Assembly: GCF_007874125.1 (NCBI RefSeq)
Contig: NZ_CP040128.1
Span: forward strand, 1,302,001-1,366,000
From: Noviherbaspirillum sp. UKPF54
GTDB lineage: Bacteria > Pseudomonadota > Gammaproteobacteria > Burkholderiales > Burkholderiaceae_D
Direction of reading: 5' to 3'
DNA: 64,000 nt
A model generated the notes under the pieces. It ran no database searches and had not been told where the DNA came from. It saw only the letters and a program-made list of their open reading frames with translations. Positions 16,625 through 26,479 of the stretch are shown here, in pieces (position 1 is the stretch's first letter; the number at the start of each line of letters is the position of its first letter). Position numbers and translations under genes: made by a program.

Positions 16625-17476
16625 TCAGGTGTCCGCGTCGTTGCGGCGCGCGGCAAGCTCCTTCGTCAGCGCGACGAATTGCTCGTACAGCTTGCCGTAA
16701 TCCGCGCACCAATCTGCGACGGCGTGCGCCTGCTTCGCGGTCGTTGCCAGGTCGCCGCGGGCAATCGGGCCGGTAAGAGCATTGACGGTGCCCGCCTTGA
16801 AAACGTTGTCTATCGTTCCGCGCACCAGTGGTTCCATCAGGCGTAACGCCACTTCCTGTGGAACGCCCGACTGTTGGTAAGCCTGCAGCGCAACGTCGAG
16901 CAGCGTGACCAGGTAGTTGCATGCGAAAACCGCTGCGGAGTGATACAGAATCTTGCCGTCCGAATGAATCGGCACGATGCGTGCGCCGATTGCGCTGAAG
17001 GCGTCGTTGAGCGCCTCAAGCGCCTGCGTATCGCCTTCTGCTCCGCAATAGGTGCCGTCGAAAGCGGCTGCCGCCTGCGCCGGGTCGGCAAAGCTGCGGA
17101 TCGGATGAATGCTCGCGACCGACGCCCCGCACTGCACGGCGGCCTGCAGCACAGACGAAGGTAGCGCTCCGCTGCAATGGAAGACGATGGTGCTTGGCCC
17201 CAGCTGGCCGGCATGGGCGAGCTGCTCGCAGCACGCCGCGATCTGGTCGTCCGTCGCGGCGATCAGGCAGACGTCGGCGGCGCGCAGGCCGGCGTAATCG
17301 TCGACGGCATGGCCGGCGCCGATGAATGCCGCCGCCTTCCGCGCGCTGTCAGGCGTGCGGTTAAGTATGTCCTGGACGATGAACGTCGATCGTTGCGCCC
17401 ACAGGCGCGCCAGGGTCTTGCCGACCTTGCCGCAACCAATGATGTTGAGAGTTTTCGGGGACGCGCCTGTTTTCAT
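16625..17476 (-). CDS. DUF2520 / Rossmann-like oxidoreductase-type protein
   Basis: The N-terminal Rossmann domain has LNIIGCGKVGKTLARLW (10-26), a GxGxxG nucleotide-binding turn. A helical C-terminal DUF2520 domain starts near 140 (HSDGKILYHSAAVFACNYLV). The architecture resembles the NADP-dependent 6-phosphogluconate/ProC superfamily and COG5495. Substrate and reaction are unknown. At 283 aa it is full length. It follows the CaiB/AMACR gene by 10 nt, so the two are co-expressed and may act on related metabolites, though this is only context. Confidence 0.82.
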   Translation of the reverse strand: MKTGASPKTLNIIGCGKVGKTLARLWAQRSTFIVQDILNRTPDSARKAAAFIGAGHAVDDYAGLRAADVCLIAATDDQIAACCEQLAHAGQLGPSTIVFHCSGALPSSVLQAAVQCGASVASIHPIRSFADPAQAAAAFDGTYCGAEGDTQALEALNDAFSAIGARIVPIHSDGKILYHSAAVFACNYLVTLLDVALQAYQQSGVPQEVALRLMEPLVRGTIDNVFKAGTVNALTGPIARGDLATTAKQAHAVADWCADYGKLYEQFVALTKELAARRNDADT

Positions 17477-17486
17477 GTCCGCTCGC

Positions 17487-18575
17487 CTAAGGCTTGAACT
17501 TCACCGCGGGCCCGCTCGCCCAATAGCGGCCTTCGGTCGGATGGGTTTCTGGCACGGCCATGGCGCGCGCCTGGAACAGCGGATGAGCGATGGCTTCGTC
17601 CATGCGCAGGATCGGCGTCACGCAGCAATCGACGCCTGCGAATCGTTCGGTCCATGTTGCGAGGCTGTGCTGCGCGAAGATCGCGTCGAGTTCGGCCTTG
17701 ACCGCCATGGCATCGGTGCCGCCGACTTCCTGGCCAAGGCTCCAGTGCCTTGTCTTGAGGTCGGGCCGTTGCAGCACGTCGCAGCACGATTCCCAGAATT
17801 TCAGTTCGAGCGCGCCGACCGCCATGAAGCGGCCGTCGCCGGTGCGATAGACGTTATAGCAGGGAACGCCGCCGGTCAGCAGGTCGCGTCCGGGCACAGC
17901 GGTCCGGCCGAAGTTGTTGACCGCGACCAGCGGCATGATGTTGTGCACAAATACGGCATCGGTCATCGACACGTCGATGAAGCGGCCGCAGCCGTTCATC
18001 TTCACGCCGAGCAGGGCGGCGAGAATGCCTTGCACGGCGGCTTGTGCGCCGCCGAGAAGGTCGCCAACCTGCAGGTTGGACAGGGCGGGAACGCCGTCGG
18101 GCCCGACGTTCTGCTCCAGCATGCCGGCCAGCCCGATATAGTTGATGTCATGGCCGGCCATCTGCGCCAGTGGCCCGTCCTGGCCATAGCCGGAAATGGC
18201 ACACATTACCAGTCGCGGGTTGCGGCGCTTCAGTACTTCCCAGCCGACGCCGAGCTTGTCCATCACCCCGGGCCGAAAACTTTCCACGACCACGTCGGCG
18301 GCCTCGGCCAGTTTGAGGAACTCTTCGCGCTGTTCCTCTTTCTTCAGGTCGAGGCGCATGAACTGCTTGCCGCGATTGACCGCGACAAAAAATTGCGACA
18401 CTTCATGGCGCACCGGGCCCATCGTGCGCGCATAGTCGCCGGCGCCGGGATCTTCGATCTTGATGACCTCGGCACCCAAGTCGGCTAGATGCAGGGTTGC
18501 CATCGGGCCGGGCAGCAGCCGCGTCAGGTCCAGCACGCGGATGCCTTGCAGCGGCTTGTTGATCGGTTGATTCAT
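17487..18575 (-). CDS. CaiB/BaiF family enzyme, alpha-methylacyl-CoA racemase type
   Basis: This 362-aa class III CoA-transferase fold protein has residues that fit a racemase better than a transferase. H142 in GHDINYIGL, D172 in QVGDLLGGA and E257 in VGALELKF align with the catalytic His, Asp and Glu of mycobacterial MCR. RVLDLTRLLPGPMAT and DLGAEVIKIEDPG form the CoA-binding N-terminus. Racemases interconvert (R)- and (S)-2-methylacyl-CoA in branched-chain lipid or sterol degradation. A strong AAGGAGG site precedes the ATG. It sits between an ABC-F gene and the DUF2520 gene in a tight minus-strand run. Confidence 0.87.
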   Translation of the reverse strand: MNQPINKPLQGIRVLDLTRLLPGPMATLHLADLGAEVIKIEDPGAGDYARTMGPVRHEVSQFFVAVNRGKQFMRLDLKKEEQREEFLKLAEAADVVVESFRPGVMDKLGVGWEVLKRRNPRLVMCAISGYGQDGPLAQMAGHDINYIGLAGMLEQNVGPDGVPALSNLQVGDLLGGAQAAVQGILAALLGVKMNGCGRFIDVSMTDAVFVHNIMPLVAVNNFGRTAVPGRDLLTGGVPCYNVYRTGDGRFMAVGALELKFWESCCDVLQRPDLKTRHWSLGQEVGGTDAMAVKAELDAIFAQHSLATWTERFAGVDCCVTPILRMDEAIAHPLFQARAMAVPETHPTEGRYWASGPAVKFKP

Positions 18576-18590
18576 GCGTCCTCCTTCAGG

Positions 18591-20552
18591 TCAGGCGGTG
18601 AGCTGTTCCAGCGCTTCCTGCTTCTCCAGCCATTCGGTCTCGAGCTGTTCCAGTTCCCTGGCCAGGTAGGCCTGGTCGAGGATCAGGGTTTTCAGCTCTT
18701 CCTTGTTGGCGTCGTCATAGATGGACGGTTCGGCCAGCCGTGCATCGACTTCGGCCTTGCGGGCATTGAGCTTCGCCATCTGCTCGTCGAGGCGCTTGAT
18801 GCGCGCTTCGATCGGCTTTTTCAGCGCGGACATGCGCTGGCGTTCTTCGGCTTCCAGCCGGCGCCGCTCCTGGCGGTCTTCGCGCGATTCCGATGCCGCG
18901 GCGGCGGAAGGCTTCTCGGGTGCTTCCGAAGCGGAAGAGGGCGTATCCGTTTTGCCGAGCTTGGTCTTGAACAGCCAGTCGCGGTAATCGTCGAGATCGC
19001 CGTCGAACGGCTGCAGCTTGCCGTCGGCCACGATCATGAACTGGTCGGTGGTGGCGCGCAGCAGGTGGCGGTCGTGCGACACCAGCACCAGCGTGCCCTC
19101 GAACTGCGCCAGCGCCATCGTCAGCGCCTCGCGCGTTTCCAGGTCGAGGTGGTTGGTCGGCTCGTCCAGCAGCAGCAGGTTGGGGCGCTGCCAGACGATC
19201 AGCGCCAGTGCCAGGCGCGCCTTTTCGCCGCCGGAGAATGGCGCGATCTTGCTGGTCACCATATCCCCACCGAAATTGAAGCCACCCAGGAAATTGCGCA
19301 GCTCCTGTTCTCGCACGTTCGGCGCAATGCGCGCCAGATGCCATAGCGGCGATTCGTCGTGCCGCAGCATTTCGACCTGGTGCTGCGCGAAATAGCCGAT
19401 CACCAGTCCTTTGCCGAGTCGTGCGTCGCCCGCCAGCGGCTTCAGTTCGCCGGCGATGGTTTTGACGAGGGTCGATTTGCCGGCACCGTTCACGCCCAGC
19501 AGGCCGATGCGCTGGCCGGTCTGCAGCGAGAAATTAATTCCGGATACGATGGTCTTGTCGCCGCCTTCGGTGCGGTAACCGGCATCGACGTCTTCCATCA
19601 CCAGCAGCGGGTTGGGCGCGCTCAACGGTTCACGGAATTCGAACGAAAACTCGGCGGCGGCCTGCAAGGGAGCGATTTCCTCCATCTTCGCCAGCATCTT
19701 CATGCGGCTTTGCGCCTGGCGCGCCTTGGTGGCCTTGGCCTTGAAGCGGTCGATGAAGGATTGCAGGTGGGCGCGCTGCCGTGCCTGCTTTTCGTAGGCT
19801 GCCTGGGTCAGCGCGATCTGCGCCGCGCGCTGGCGCTCGAATGCCGAGTAGTTGCCGGAATATCGCTTGAGCTTGCGTTCGTCGATATGGACGATCACGT
19901 TCACCACGCCGTCAAGGAAATCGCGGTCGTGCGAAATGATGATCAGCGTACCCGGATAGCGCTTGAGCCAATCTTCCAGCCAGATGATGGCGTCAAGGTC
20001 GAGGTGGTTGGTCGGCTCGTCCAGCAGCAGCAGGTCGGACGGGCACATCAGCGCCTGCGCCAGGTTCAGGCGCATGCGCCAGCCGCCGGAAAAGCTGGCC
20101 ACCGGCTGCTGCATCTGTTCCTGGGTGAAGCCCAGGCCGGTGAGCAGCTGTTCCGCGCGCGAACGCACCGTGTAGGCGTCCGCGTCGGCCAGCGCTGCGT
20201 GCAGTTCCGCGATGCGGGTGCCGCTGGCGGCATGGTCCGGATGGGCTTCCAGCTCCGCCAGTTCCGCCTGCAGGTGGCGCAGATGGGTGTCGCCGTCGAT
20301 CGCATATTCGATCGCCGGACGGTCGAGCGCCGGCGTCTCCTGGGCGACGTAAGCCATGCGCCACTTCGCCGGAAAACCGAGCTCGCCCTGGTCGGCGTGC
20401 AGTTCGCCGCGCAACATGGCGAACAGGCTCGACTTGCCGGCGCCATTGGCGCCGATCAGGCCGGCCTTTTCGCCCGGATTGAGCGTCAGGTCGACGCTGT
20501 CGAGCAGCGGCTTGACGCCGCGGGTCAAACTGACTTGAAGAAAACGTATCAT
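18591..20552 (-). CDS. ABC-F family ATPase (YheS/Uup-like)
   Basis: This 653-aa soluble protein has two ABC ATPase domains in tandem and no membrane segment. Walker A motifs are GANGAGKSS (about 34-42) and GVNGAGKST (about 354-362). ABC signatures FSGGWRMRL and FSGGEKARL precede LLLDEPTNHLDLD/E in each half. The inter-domain linker (about 240-310, Lys/Arg/Gln-rich) is the ABC-F P-site tRNA interaction motif. The C-terminal tail (about 540-653) is charged and coiled-coil-like. ABC-F proteins act on the ribosome, and this layout is nearest YheS. It starts 2 nt after prmB, a ribosomal-protein methyltransferase. Confidence 0.9.
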   Translation of the reverse strand: MIRFLQVSLTRGVKPLLDSVDLTLNPGEKAGLIGANGAGKSSLFAMLRGELHADQGELGFPAKWRMAYVAQETPALDRPAIEYAIDGDTHLRHLQAELAELEAHPDHAASGTRIAELHAALADADAYTVRSRAEQLLTGLGFTQEQMQQPVASFSGGWRMRLNLAQALMCPSDLLLLDEPTNHLDLDAIIWLEDWLKRYPGTLIIISHDRDFLDGVVNVIVHIDERKLKRYSGNYSAFERQRAAQIALTQAAYEKQARQRAHLQSFIDRFKAKATKARQAQSRMKMLAKMEEIAPLQAAAEFSFEFREPLSAPNPLLVMEDVDAGYRTEGGDKTIVSGINFSLQTGQRIGLLGVNGAGKSTLVKTIAGELKPLAGDARLGKGLVIGYFAQHQVEMLRHDESPLWHLARIAPNVREQELRNFLGGFNFGGDMVTSKIAPFSGGEKARLALALIVWQRPNLLLLDEPTNHLDLETREALTMALAQFEGTLVLVSHDRHLLRATTDQFMIVADGKLQPFDGDLDDYRDWLFKTKLGKTDTPSSASEAPEKPSAAAASESREDRQERRRLEAEERQRMSALKKPIEARIKRLDEQMAKLNARKAEVDARLAEPSIYDDANKEELKTLILDQAYLARELEQLETEWLEKQEALEQLTA

Positions 20553-20554
20553 CG

Positions 20555-21439
20555 TTATTTCAACTGATCGGCGGTGACGAGAAACACCATGTCGTCGCCG
20601 GCGGAAGTCGACAGCCAGGTCAGCTCGAGGTCGGAAAATGCCGCTTCCGCGAATTCCCGTTCGTTACCTATTTCCACCACCAGCACGCCTTCCTTGGTCA
20701 GACGTTCTCCGGCGCCGGCCACGATTCTGCGCACCAGGTCCATGCCGTCGGCGCCGCCTGCCAGCGCGATTCTTGGCTCGCGCAGGTATTCCTGCGGCAG
20801 CTTGTCCATCGAGCCGGAGTTCACGTACGGCGGGTTGGTGACGATCAGGTCGTATTTCTTTTTCGGGACGTTGGCGTACAGGTCCGACTCGATCAGCGTG
20901 ATGCGGTCCTGCAGGTGATAGTCGTCGACGTTGCGCCGCGCTACCGCCAGGGCGTCCGGCGAGATATCCACTGCATCTACCTGTGCGTTGGGAAAGGCGT
21001 CGGCCAGCATGATCGGCAGGCAGCCCGAACCGGTGCACAGTTCAAGGATGTTGGCGACGCCGTCGGCATCTTCCACCCAGGGCGCGAACTGGTCGGGGAT
21101 CAGTTCCGCGATGAAGGAGCGCGGCACGATCGTGCGCTCGTCCACGTAGAAACGGTAATCCCCGAGCCAGGCTTCGTTCGTGATGTAGGCGGCGGGTACG
21201 CGTTCGGTCGCGCGCCGTTCTAGCGCCTTGAGCACCGCGCTGACCTCGTCCGGCAGAAGGCGCGCGTCGAGGAATGGATCGAGCTTGTCGAGCGGGAGCT
21301 TGAGTGTATGCAGGATCAGGTAGGCGGCTTCATCGAATGCATTGCTGCTGCCGTGGCCGAAGAATAGCTGGGCGCGGTTGAAGCGGGTGACTGCGTATCG
21401 CAGCAGGTCGCGGATCGTGGAAAAATTTTCTGGAGTCAT
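20555..21439 (-). CDS. prmB: Ribosomal protein L3 N5-glutamine methyltransferase
   Basis: It methylates a glutamine of ribosomal protein L3 using S-adenosylmethionine. The 294-aa protein has a helical N-terminal domain and a Rossmann methyltransferase domain. SAM motif I is ELCTGSGC at 133-140, and the glutamine-binding NPPY is at 202-205. The PrmB subtype rather than PrmC is suggested by the NFSTIRDLLRYAVTRF start and FFGHGSSNAFDEAAYL. The ABC-F gene follows by 2 nt. A strong 14-bp hairpin lies in the leader between dapE and this gene. Confidence 0.93.
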   Translation of the reverse strand: MTPENFSTIRDLLRYAVTRFNRAQLFFGHGSSNAFDEAAYLILHTLKLPLDKLDPFLDARLLPDEVSAVLKALERRATERVPAAYITNEAWLGDYRFYVDERTIVPRSFIAELIPDQFAPWVEDADGVANILELCTGSGCLPIMLADAFPNAQVDAVDISPDALAVARRNVDDYHLQDRITLIESDLYANVPKKKYDLIVTNPPYVNSGSMDKLPQEYLREPRIALAGGADGMDLVRRIVAGAGERLTKEGVLVVEIGNEREFAEAAFSDLELTWLSTSAGDDMVFLVTADQLK

Positions 21440-21465
21440 GGAGTATATTCGTGTGGGATGTGCGG

Positions 21466-21497
21466 CGATTTCCCCGCGCCCAGGCGCGGGGAAATCG
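21466..21497 (-). other. Perfect 14-bp hairpin between dapE and prmB
   Basis: CGATTTCCCCGCGC and GCGCGGGGAAATCG pair perfectly around a 4-nt loop, filling half of the 63-nt gap. No T-run follows on either strand, so it is not a standard intrinsic terminator. It could block ribosomes or exonucleases, or be processed. Confidence 0.75.
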
Positions 21498-21502
21498 GAA
21501 GG

Positions 21503-22633
<1,131 letters not shown>

Positions 22634-22987
22634 TTATTTCTTGAAAATCTGTTGGTAGGCGCCCTCGGAAAAGCCGACATGCGTACTGGCGCCAAGGACG
22701 AGTACCGGTCGCTTGATAACCGACGGCGACTCCAGCATCAGGTCGGTGGCGCTGCCGGCATCGGCGATGGCTGCCTTGCGTTCGTCGCTCAGGGCGCGCC
22801 ATGTCGTGCCCTTGCGGTTGACCAGCATTTCCCATGAAACGTGCGACAGCCACGCGTCGATCTGCGCGCGGCTGAGCCCGGCCTTCTTGAAGTCGTGGAA
22901 GGTGTACGCAACGCCGTTGCGGTCGAGCCAGGTTCTTGCTTTCTTGACGGTGTCGCAGTTCGGGATGCCGAAGAGGGTTGCAGTCAT
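22634..22987 (-). CDS. ArsC/Spx-family protein (YffB-like)
   Basis: This 117-aa thioredoxin-fold protein has GIPNCDTVKKARTWL, with a single active-site cysteine (C11) and the conserved KK that interacts with glutathione in YffB/ArsC proteins. The KRPVLVLG block near 92 is the conserved cis-proline region. YffB is a glutathione-dependent thiol reductase-like protein, and arsenate reduction is unlikely given the context. It is wedged between pilU (4 nt) and dapE (3 nt), and the arsC-like/dapE pairing is widely conserved. Confidence 0.88.
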   Translation of the reverse strand: MTATLFGIPNCDTVKKARTWLDRNGVAYTFHDFKKAGLSRAQIDAWLSHVSWEMLVNRKGTTWRALSDERKAAIADAGSATDLMLESPSVIKRPVLVLGASTHVGFSEGAYQQIFKK

Positions 22988-22991
22988 GCTG

Positions 22992-24125
22992 TCAGACGTT
23001 CAGGGTGAATTCGGTGAAGGTCGGGCCTTCGTCTTTCTTTTCCTCGGGTTCCGGCGGCGCCTGCTTGCCTTGCGCATTGTTGATCAGCCAGTACAGGTTG
23101 CTGGCCGAGTCGGCGTTGGCGAGGGCTTCTTCCTGCGTGACGACATCGTCCTGGATCATCTGCATCAGCGCCTGCTCGAAGGTCTGCGAGCCGGGTGCCA
23201 TGCTTTTCTCGATCGCTTCCTTGATCTGCGAGATATCGCCTTGCTCGATCAGTTCGGCCACATGACGGGTATTGAGCAGTATTTCGATTGCCGCGCGGCG
23301 GCCGCCGTCCTTCGCCTGCACGAGGCGCTGCGAAATCACCGCCTTGACGGTCGCGGCGAGGTCGGGCAGGAGCGAGGTGCGGGTTTCGATCGGATAGAAA
23401 TTGATGATGCGGTTGAGCGCCTGGTAGCTGTTGTTCGCATGCAGGGTTGCGAGCACGAGGTGGCCGGATTGCGCATAGGCCAGCGCGGCGCCCATGGTTT
23501 CCTTGTCGCGGATTTCGCCGATCAGGATGCAGTCCGGTGCCTGGCGCAGTGCATTCTTCAGCGCGATCTGCAGACTTTCCGCATCGGTGCCGATTTCGCG
23601 CTGGTTGACGATGGATTTCTTGTTGGTGAACAGGAATTCGATCGGATCTTCCAGCGTCAGGATGTGGCCGGTCTTGCTCGCGTTGCGATGGTCGAGCATG
23701 GAGGCGATCGTGGTCGATTTGCCGGAGCCGGTCGCGCCCACGACCAGGACCAGTCCACGCTTTTCCATGATGATCTCGGCCAGCACCGGCGGCAGGTTCA
23801 GGTCGGCCAGGCGCGGAATATTGCCGGGGATGTAGCGAAAGACGGCAGACACGGAGCCGCGCTGGCGGAACGCCGACAAGCGGAAACTGCCGACGCCCGG
23901 CACCGGGATGCCCATGTTGAGCTCGTTGTGCGTGTCCAGGATCTGCAGCTGCGGCGCGGGGACGACTTCGGCCAGCAGGTTCCGGATGGTCGGGTTGTCC
24001 ATCTTCTGCTGGTTGACGGGGAGCAGATGGCCGTTGATCTTGATGTGGATCGGGGAGTTCACGGCCATGAACAGGTCCGACGCCTTTTTGTCCTTCATCA
24101 GCTGGAACAGACGGTCCATTGCCAT
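22992..24125 (-). CDS. pilU: Type IV pilus retraction ATPase PilU
   Basis: It is a hexameric cytoplasmic ATPase that assists PilT in pilus retraction and twitching. The 377-aa protein has an N-terminal PAS-like domain and a RecA-like domain with Walker A GATGSGKST at 130-138. The Asp/His boxes and Walker B LIGEIRDKETM precede LATLHANNSYQ. The acidic C-terminal tail (PEPEEKKDEG) and length favour PilU over PilT. GGAGAG precedes the ATG. No other pilus gene lies in the window; it is embedded in a lysine-pathway run, which is unusual context. pilT is presumably elsewhere. Confidence 0.9.
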   Translation of the reverse strand: MAMDRLFQLMKDKKASDLFMAVNSPIHIKINGHLLPVNQQKMDNPTIRNLLAEVVPAPQLQILDTHNELNMGIPVPGVGSFRLSAFRQRGSVSAVFRYIPGNIPRLADLNLPPVLAEIIMEKRGLVLVVGATGSGKSTTIASMLDHRNASKTGHILTLEDPIEFLFTNKKSIVNQREIGTDAESLQIALKNALRQAPDCILIGEIRDKETMGAALAYAQSGHLVLATLHANNSYQALNRIINFYPIETRTSLLPDLAATVKAVISQRLVQAKDGGRRAAIEILLNTRHVAELIEQGDISQIKEAIEKSMAPGSQTFEQALMQMIQDDVVTQEEALANADSASNLYWLINNAQGKQAPPEPEEKKDEGPTFTEFTLNV

Positions 24126-24129
24126 GATG

Positions 24130-24233
24130 CTCTCCGTTGTTTAGCCATTGGAACGGCTGCGGGCCGCTCCAGTTTTGAGGCTCCCCTCGCGCGCTTGCGA
24201 GGGAGGGGGGACGGCGTGCGCAACGCCGACAGG
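24130..24233. repeat. Hairpin-rich REP-like spacer between dapD and pilU
   Basis: This spacer holds several GC-rich inverted repeats. The clearest, in the middle, is a CTCCCCTCGC / GCGAGGGAG-type stem around GCGCTT; near dapD a GGCGT/ACGCC stem surrounds 5 nt. The style is that of dispersed REP-type intergenic repeats. I see only one copy here, so repeat status is inferred. Confidence 0.4.
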
Positions 24234-25061
24234 TTACGCTTCGCGCAGCAGCTCGTTGATGCCGGTCTTGGCGCGCGTCTTGGCATCGACGCGCTTGACG
24301 ATCACCGCGCAGTACAGGCTGTACTTGCCGTCGGCGGAGGGCAGGCTCCCCGACACCACCACCGAGCCGGCCGGAATGCGGCCATAGCTGACTTCGCCGG
24401 TGGCGCGGTCATAGATCTTGGTCGACTGGCCGATGTACACGCCCATCGAGATCACCGAGTTTTCCTCGACGATCACGCCTTCCACGATTTCGGAGCGGGC
24501 GCCGATGAAACAGTTGTCCTCGATGATGGTCGGATTGGCCTGCATCGGCTCCAGCACGCCGCCGATGCCGACGCCGCCGGACAGGTGCACGTTCTTGCCG
24601 ATCTGCGCGCAGGAGCCGACGGTGGCCCAGGTGTCGACCATCGTGCCTTCATCGACGTAGGCGCCGATGTTGACGTACGACGGCATCAGCACCACGTTCT
24701 TGGCGATGAAGCTGCCGCGTCGCGCCACTGCTGGTGGCACCACGCGGAAGCCGCCCTTGGCGAAGTCGTCGGCGGTGTAGTTGGCGAACTTGGTGGGCAC
24801 CTTGTCGTAGAACTGCATGCTGCCACCGGCTGGCATAGGCAGGTTGTCTTCCAGGCGGAACGACAACAGCACGGCCTTTTTGACCCACTGGTTGACAGTC
24901 CAGTCGCCGCCTTCTTTTTGCGCCACGCGCAGCGTGCCGGCATCGAGTTGGGCCAGCACGTGCGCTACCGCGTCGCGCACCTCGGCCGGGGCGGACTTGG
25001 GGGAGAAATTGGCACGGTCTTCCCACGCCTGGTCAATGATCTGTTGGAGTTGTTGAGTCAT
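24234..25061 (-). CDS. dapD: Tetrahydrodipicolinate N-succinyltransferase
   Basis: It transfers succinyl from succinyl-CoA to tetrahydrodipicolinate, the first step of the succinylase branch of DAP/lysine synthesis. The 275-aa trimeric enzyme has an N-terminal helical domain and a left-handed beta-helix of hexapeptide repeats, visible from about 105 ([52 protein letters not shown]). Length equals that of E. coli DapD. dapC lies 23 nt upstream and dapE three genes downstream. Confidence 0.97.
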   Translation of the reverse strand: MTQQLQQIIDQAWEDRANFSPKSAPAEVRDAVAHVLAQLDAGTLRVAQKEGGDWTVNQWVKKAVLLSFRLEDNLPMPAGGSMQFYDKVPTKFANYTADDFAKGGFRVVPPAVARRGSFIAKNVVLMPSYVNIGAYVDEGTMVDTWATVGSCAQIGKNVHLSGGVGIGGVLEPMQANPTIIEDNCFIGARSEIVEGVIVEENSVISMGVYIGQSTKIYDRATGEVSYGRIPAGSVVVSGSLPSADGKYSLYCAVIVKRVDAKTRAKTGINELLREA

Positions 25062-25084
25062 CTGGATGCTCTGAAGTTGGTGGA

Positions 25085-26293
25085 TTACGATAATTTCTTA
25101 GTGAATTCGACGATGCGGCTGGCGGCTTCCAGGCATTCTTCCACTTCAGCCACCAGCGCCATGCGGATGCGGTTGCGGCCGGGGTTGATGCCATGTGCTT
25201 CGCGCGCGAGATAGCTTCCCGGCAATACGGTCACATTATATTCGGCATACAGGCGCTTCGCGAATTCCGTGTCCGAAATCGCTACACGCTGATCGACCTT
25301 CGCCCACAGGTAAAAACCGGCGTCGGGTAACTGCACGTCCAGCACTTCCTGCAGCATGGGTGTGATCTGTTTGAATTTCGCGATGTACTTGGCGCGGTTC
25401 TCCGCGACGTGCTGTTCGTCGTTCCATGCCGCCACGGAGGCAGCCTGGATTGCCGGGCTCATCGCGCTGCCGTGATAGGTACGGTACAGCAGGAATTTCT
25501 TCATCACTTCCGCATCGCCGGCGACGAAACCGGAGCGCATGCCCGGCACGTTGGAGCGCTTGGACAGGCTGGAGAAAGCGATCAGGCGCGGGTAGCCGGT
25601 TCTGCCAAGCTTGTGCGCCGCTTCCAGCCCGCCCAGCGGGGCGTCTTCCTTGAAGTAAATCTCCGAATAGCATTCGTCGGCGGCGATCACGAAACCGTAG
25701 CGATCGGATAATTCGAACAATTCCTTCCAGTTTTCCAAGGTCAGCACGGCGCCGGTCGGATTGCCTGGGGAGCAGAGATACAGCAACTGCACGCGCGGCC
25801 ACACGTCGGCCGGAACGCTCTTGTAGTCCGGTGCGAAGTTCAGCGCCGGATCGGAGTTGACGAAATACGGTTGGGCGCCGGCCAGGTAGGCCGCGCCTTC
25901 GTAGATCTGGTAGAACGGGTTCGGGCTCATCACCAGCGCATCACCCCGGCTGGGATCGATCACCGTTTGCGCCAGCGCGAACAAGGCTTCGCGCGAACCA
26001 TTTACGGGGAGAATTTGCGTTGCCGGGTTGAGTGGGGGTAAGCCATAACGTCGCTCAATCCAGTCGGCTATGGCAGCGCGCAACGCTTCCGAGCCAGCCG
26101 TCGCCGGATAACTTGCCAATCCATTGCTCAAACCGTCAGCCAGCGCCTTTTGAATGAATGCCGGCGTCGGATGCTTGGGTTCGCCGATGCCGAGACTGAT
26201 CGGCGAGTAGGCCGAATTCGGCGTAATGCCGGAAAACAAAAGTCGCAGCTTTTCAAATGGATAGGGCTGAAGCTTGTCGAGGAGCGGATTCAC
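25085..26293 (-). CDS. dapC: N-succinyldiaminopimelate aminotransferase
   Basis: It transaminates N-succinyl-2-amino-6-ketopimelate with glutamate. The 402-aa PLP fold-type I enzyme has K245 in [17 protein letters not shown] and [11 protein letters not shown] at about 175. Identification as DapC, rather than another aspartate-type transaminase, rests on [19 protein letters not shown] and the direct link to dapD. The start is GTG. It is the first gene of the nine-gene minus-strand run and divergent from smc. Confidence 0.93.
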   Translation of the reverse strand: MNPLLDKLQPYPFEKLRLLFSGITPNSAYSPISLGIGEPKHPTPAFIQKALADGLSNGLASYPATAGSEALRAAIADWIERRYGLPPLNPATQILPVNGSREALFALAQTVIDPSRGDALVMSPNPFYQIYEGAAYLAGAQPYFVNSDPALNFAPDYKSVPADVWPRVQLLYLCSPGNPTGAVLTLENWKELFELSDRYGFVIAADECYSEIYFKEDAPLGGLEAAHKLGRTGYPRLIAFSSLSKRSNVPGMRSGFVAGDAEVMKKFLLYRTYHGSAMSPAIQAASVAAWNDEQHVAENRAKYIAKFKQITPMLQEVLDVQLPDAGFYLWAKVDQRVAISDTEFAKRLYAEYNVTVLPGSYLAREAHGINPGRNRIRMALVAEVEECLEAASRIVEFTKKLS

Positions 26294-26344
26294 TTGGGCG
26301 GACGCGGAAGGAGTGGATCGGAGTGCAAAATCGCTAAAGGCGGC

Positions 26345-26350
26345 ATTATA
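26345..26350 (-). promoter_or_regulatory. Consensus -10 box for the dapC run
   Basis: A perfect TATAAT on the minus strand lies 52 nt upstream of the dapC start. The -35 region is weak (TCACGG at 17 nt), so an activator may be needed. Confidence 0.4.
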
Positions 26351-26479
26351 CCGTTCATGCCATTGGCCCGTGATTACTGAGCGGAAAGTAATGAGGCGCA
26401 GACTCGAAATGTTATGATAAGGCCCTTTCGCGCGGCGAAGGCCGCTGCTTGCTTCCTTTAGTGTAGAACAGTCGATAAC

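Noticed and set aside
22713..25214. 833-codon plus-strand frame spanning four minus-strand genes
   Set aside because: It runs antisense to complete arsC-like, pilU and dapD genes and crosses an intergenic spacer. The protein is His/Arg/Gly-rich shadow sequence.
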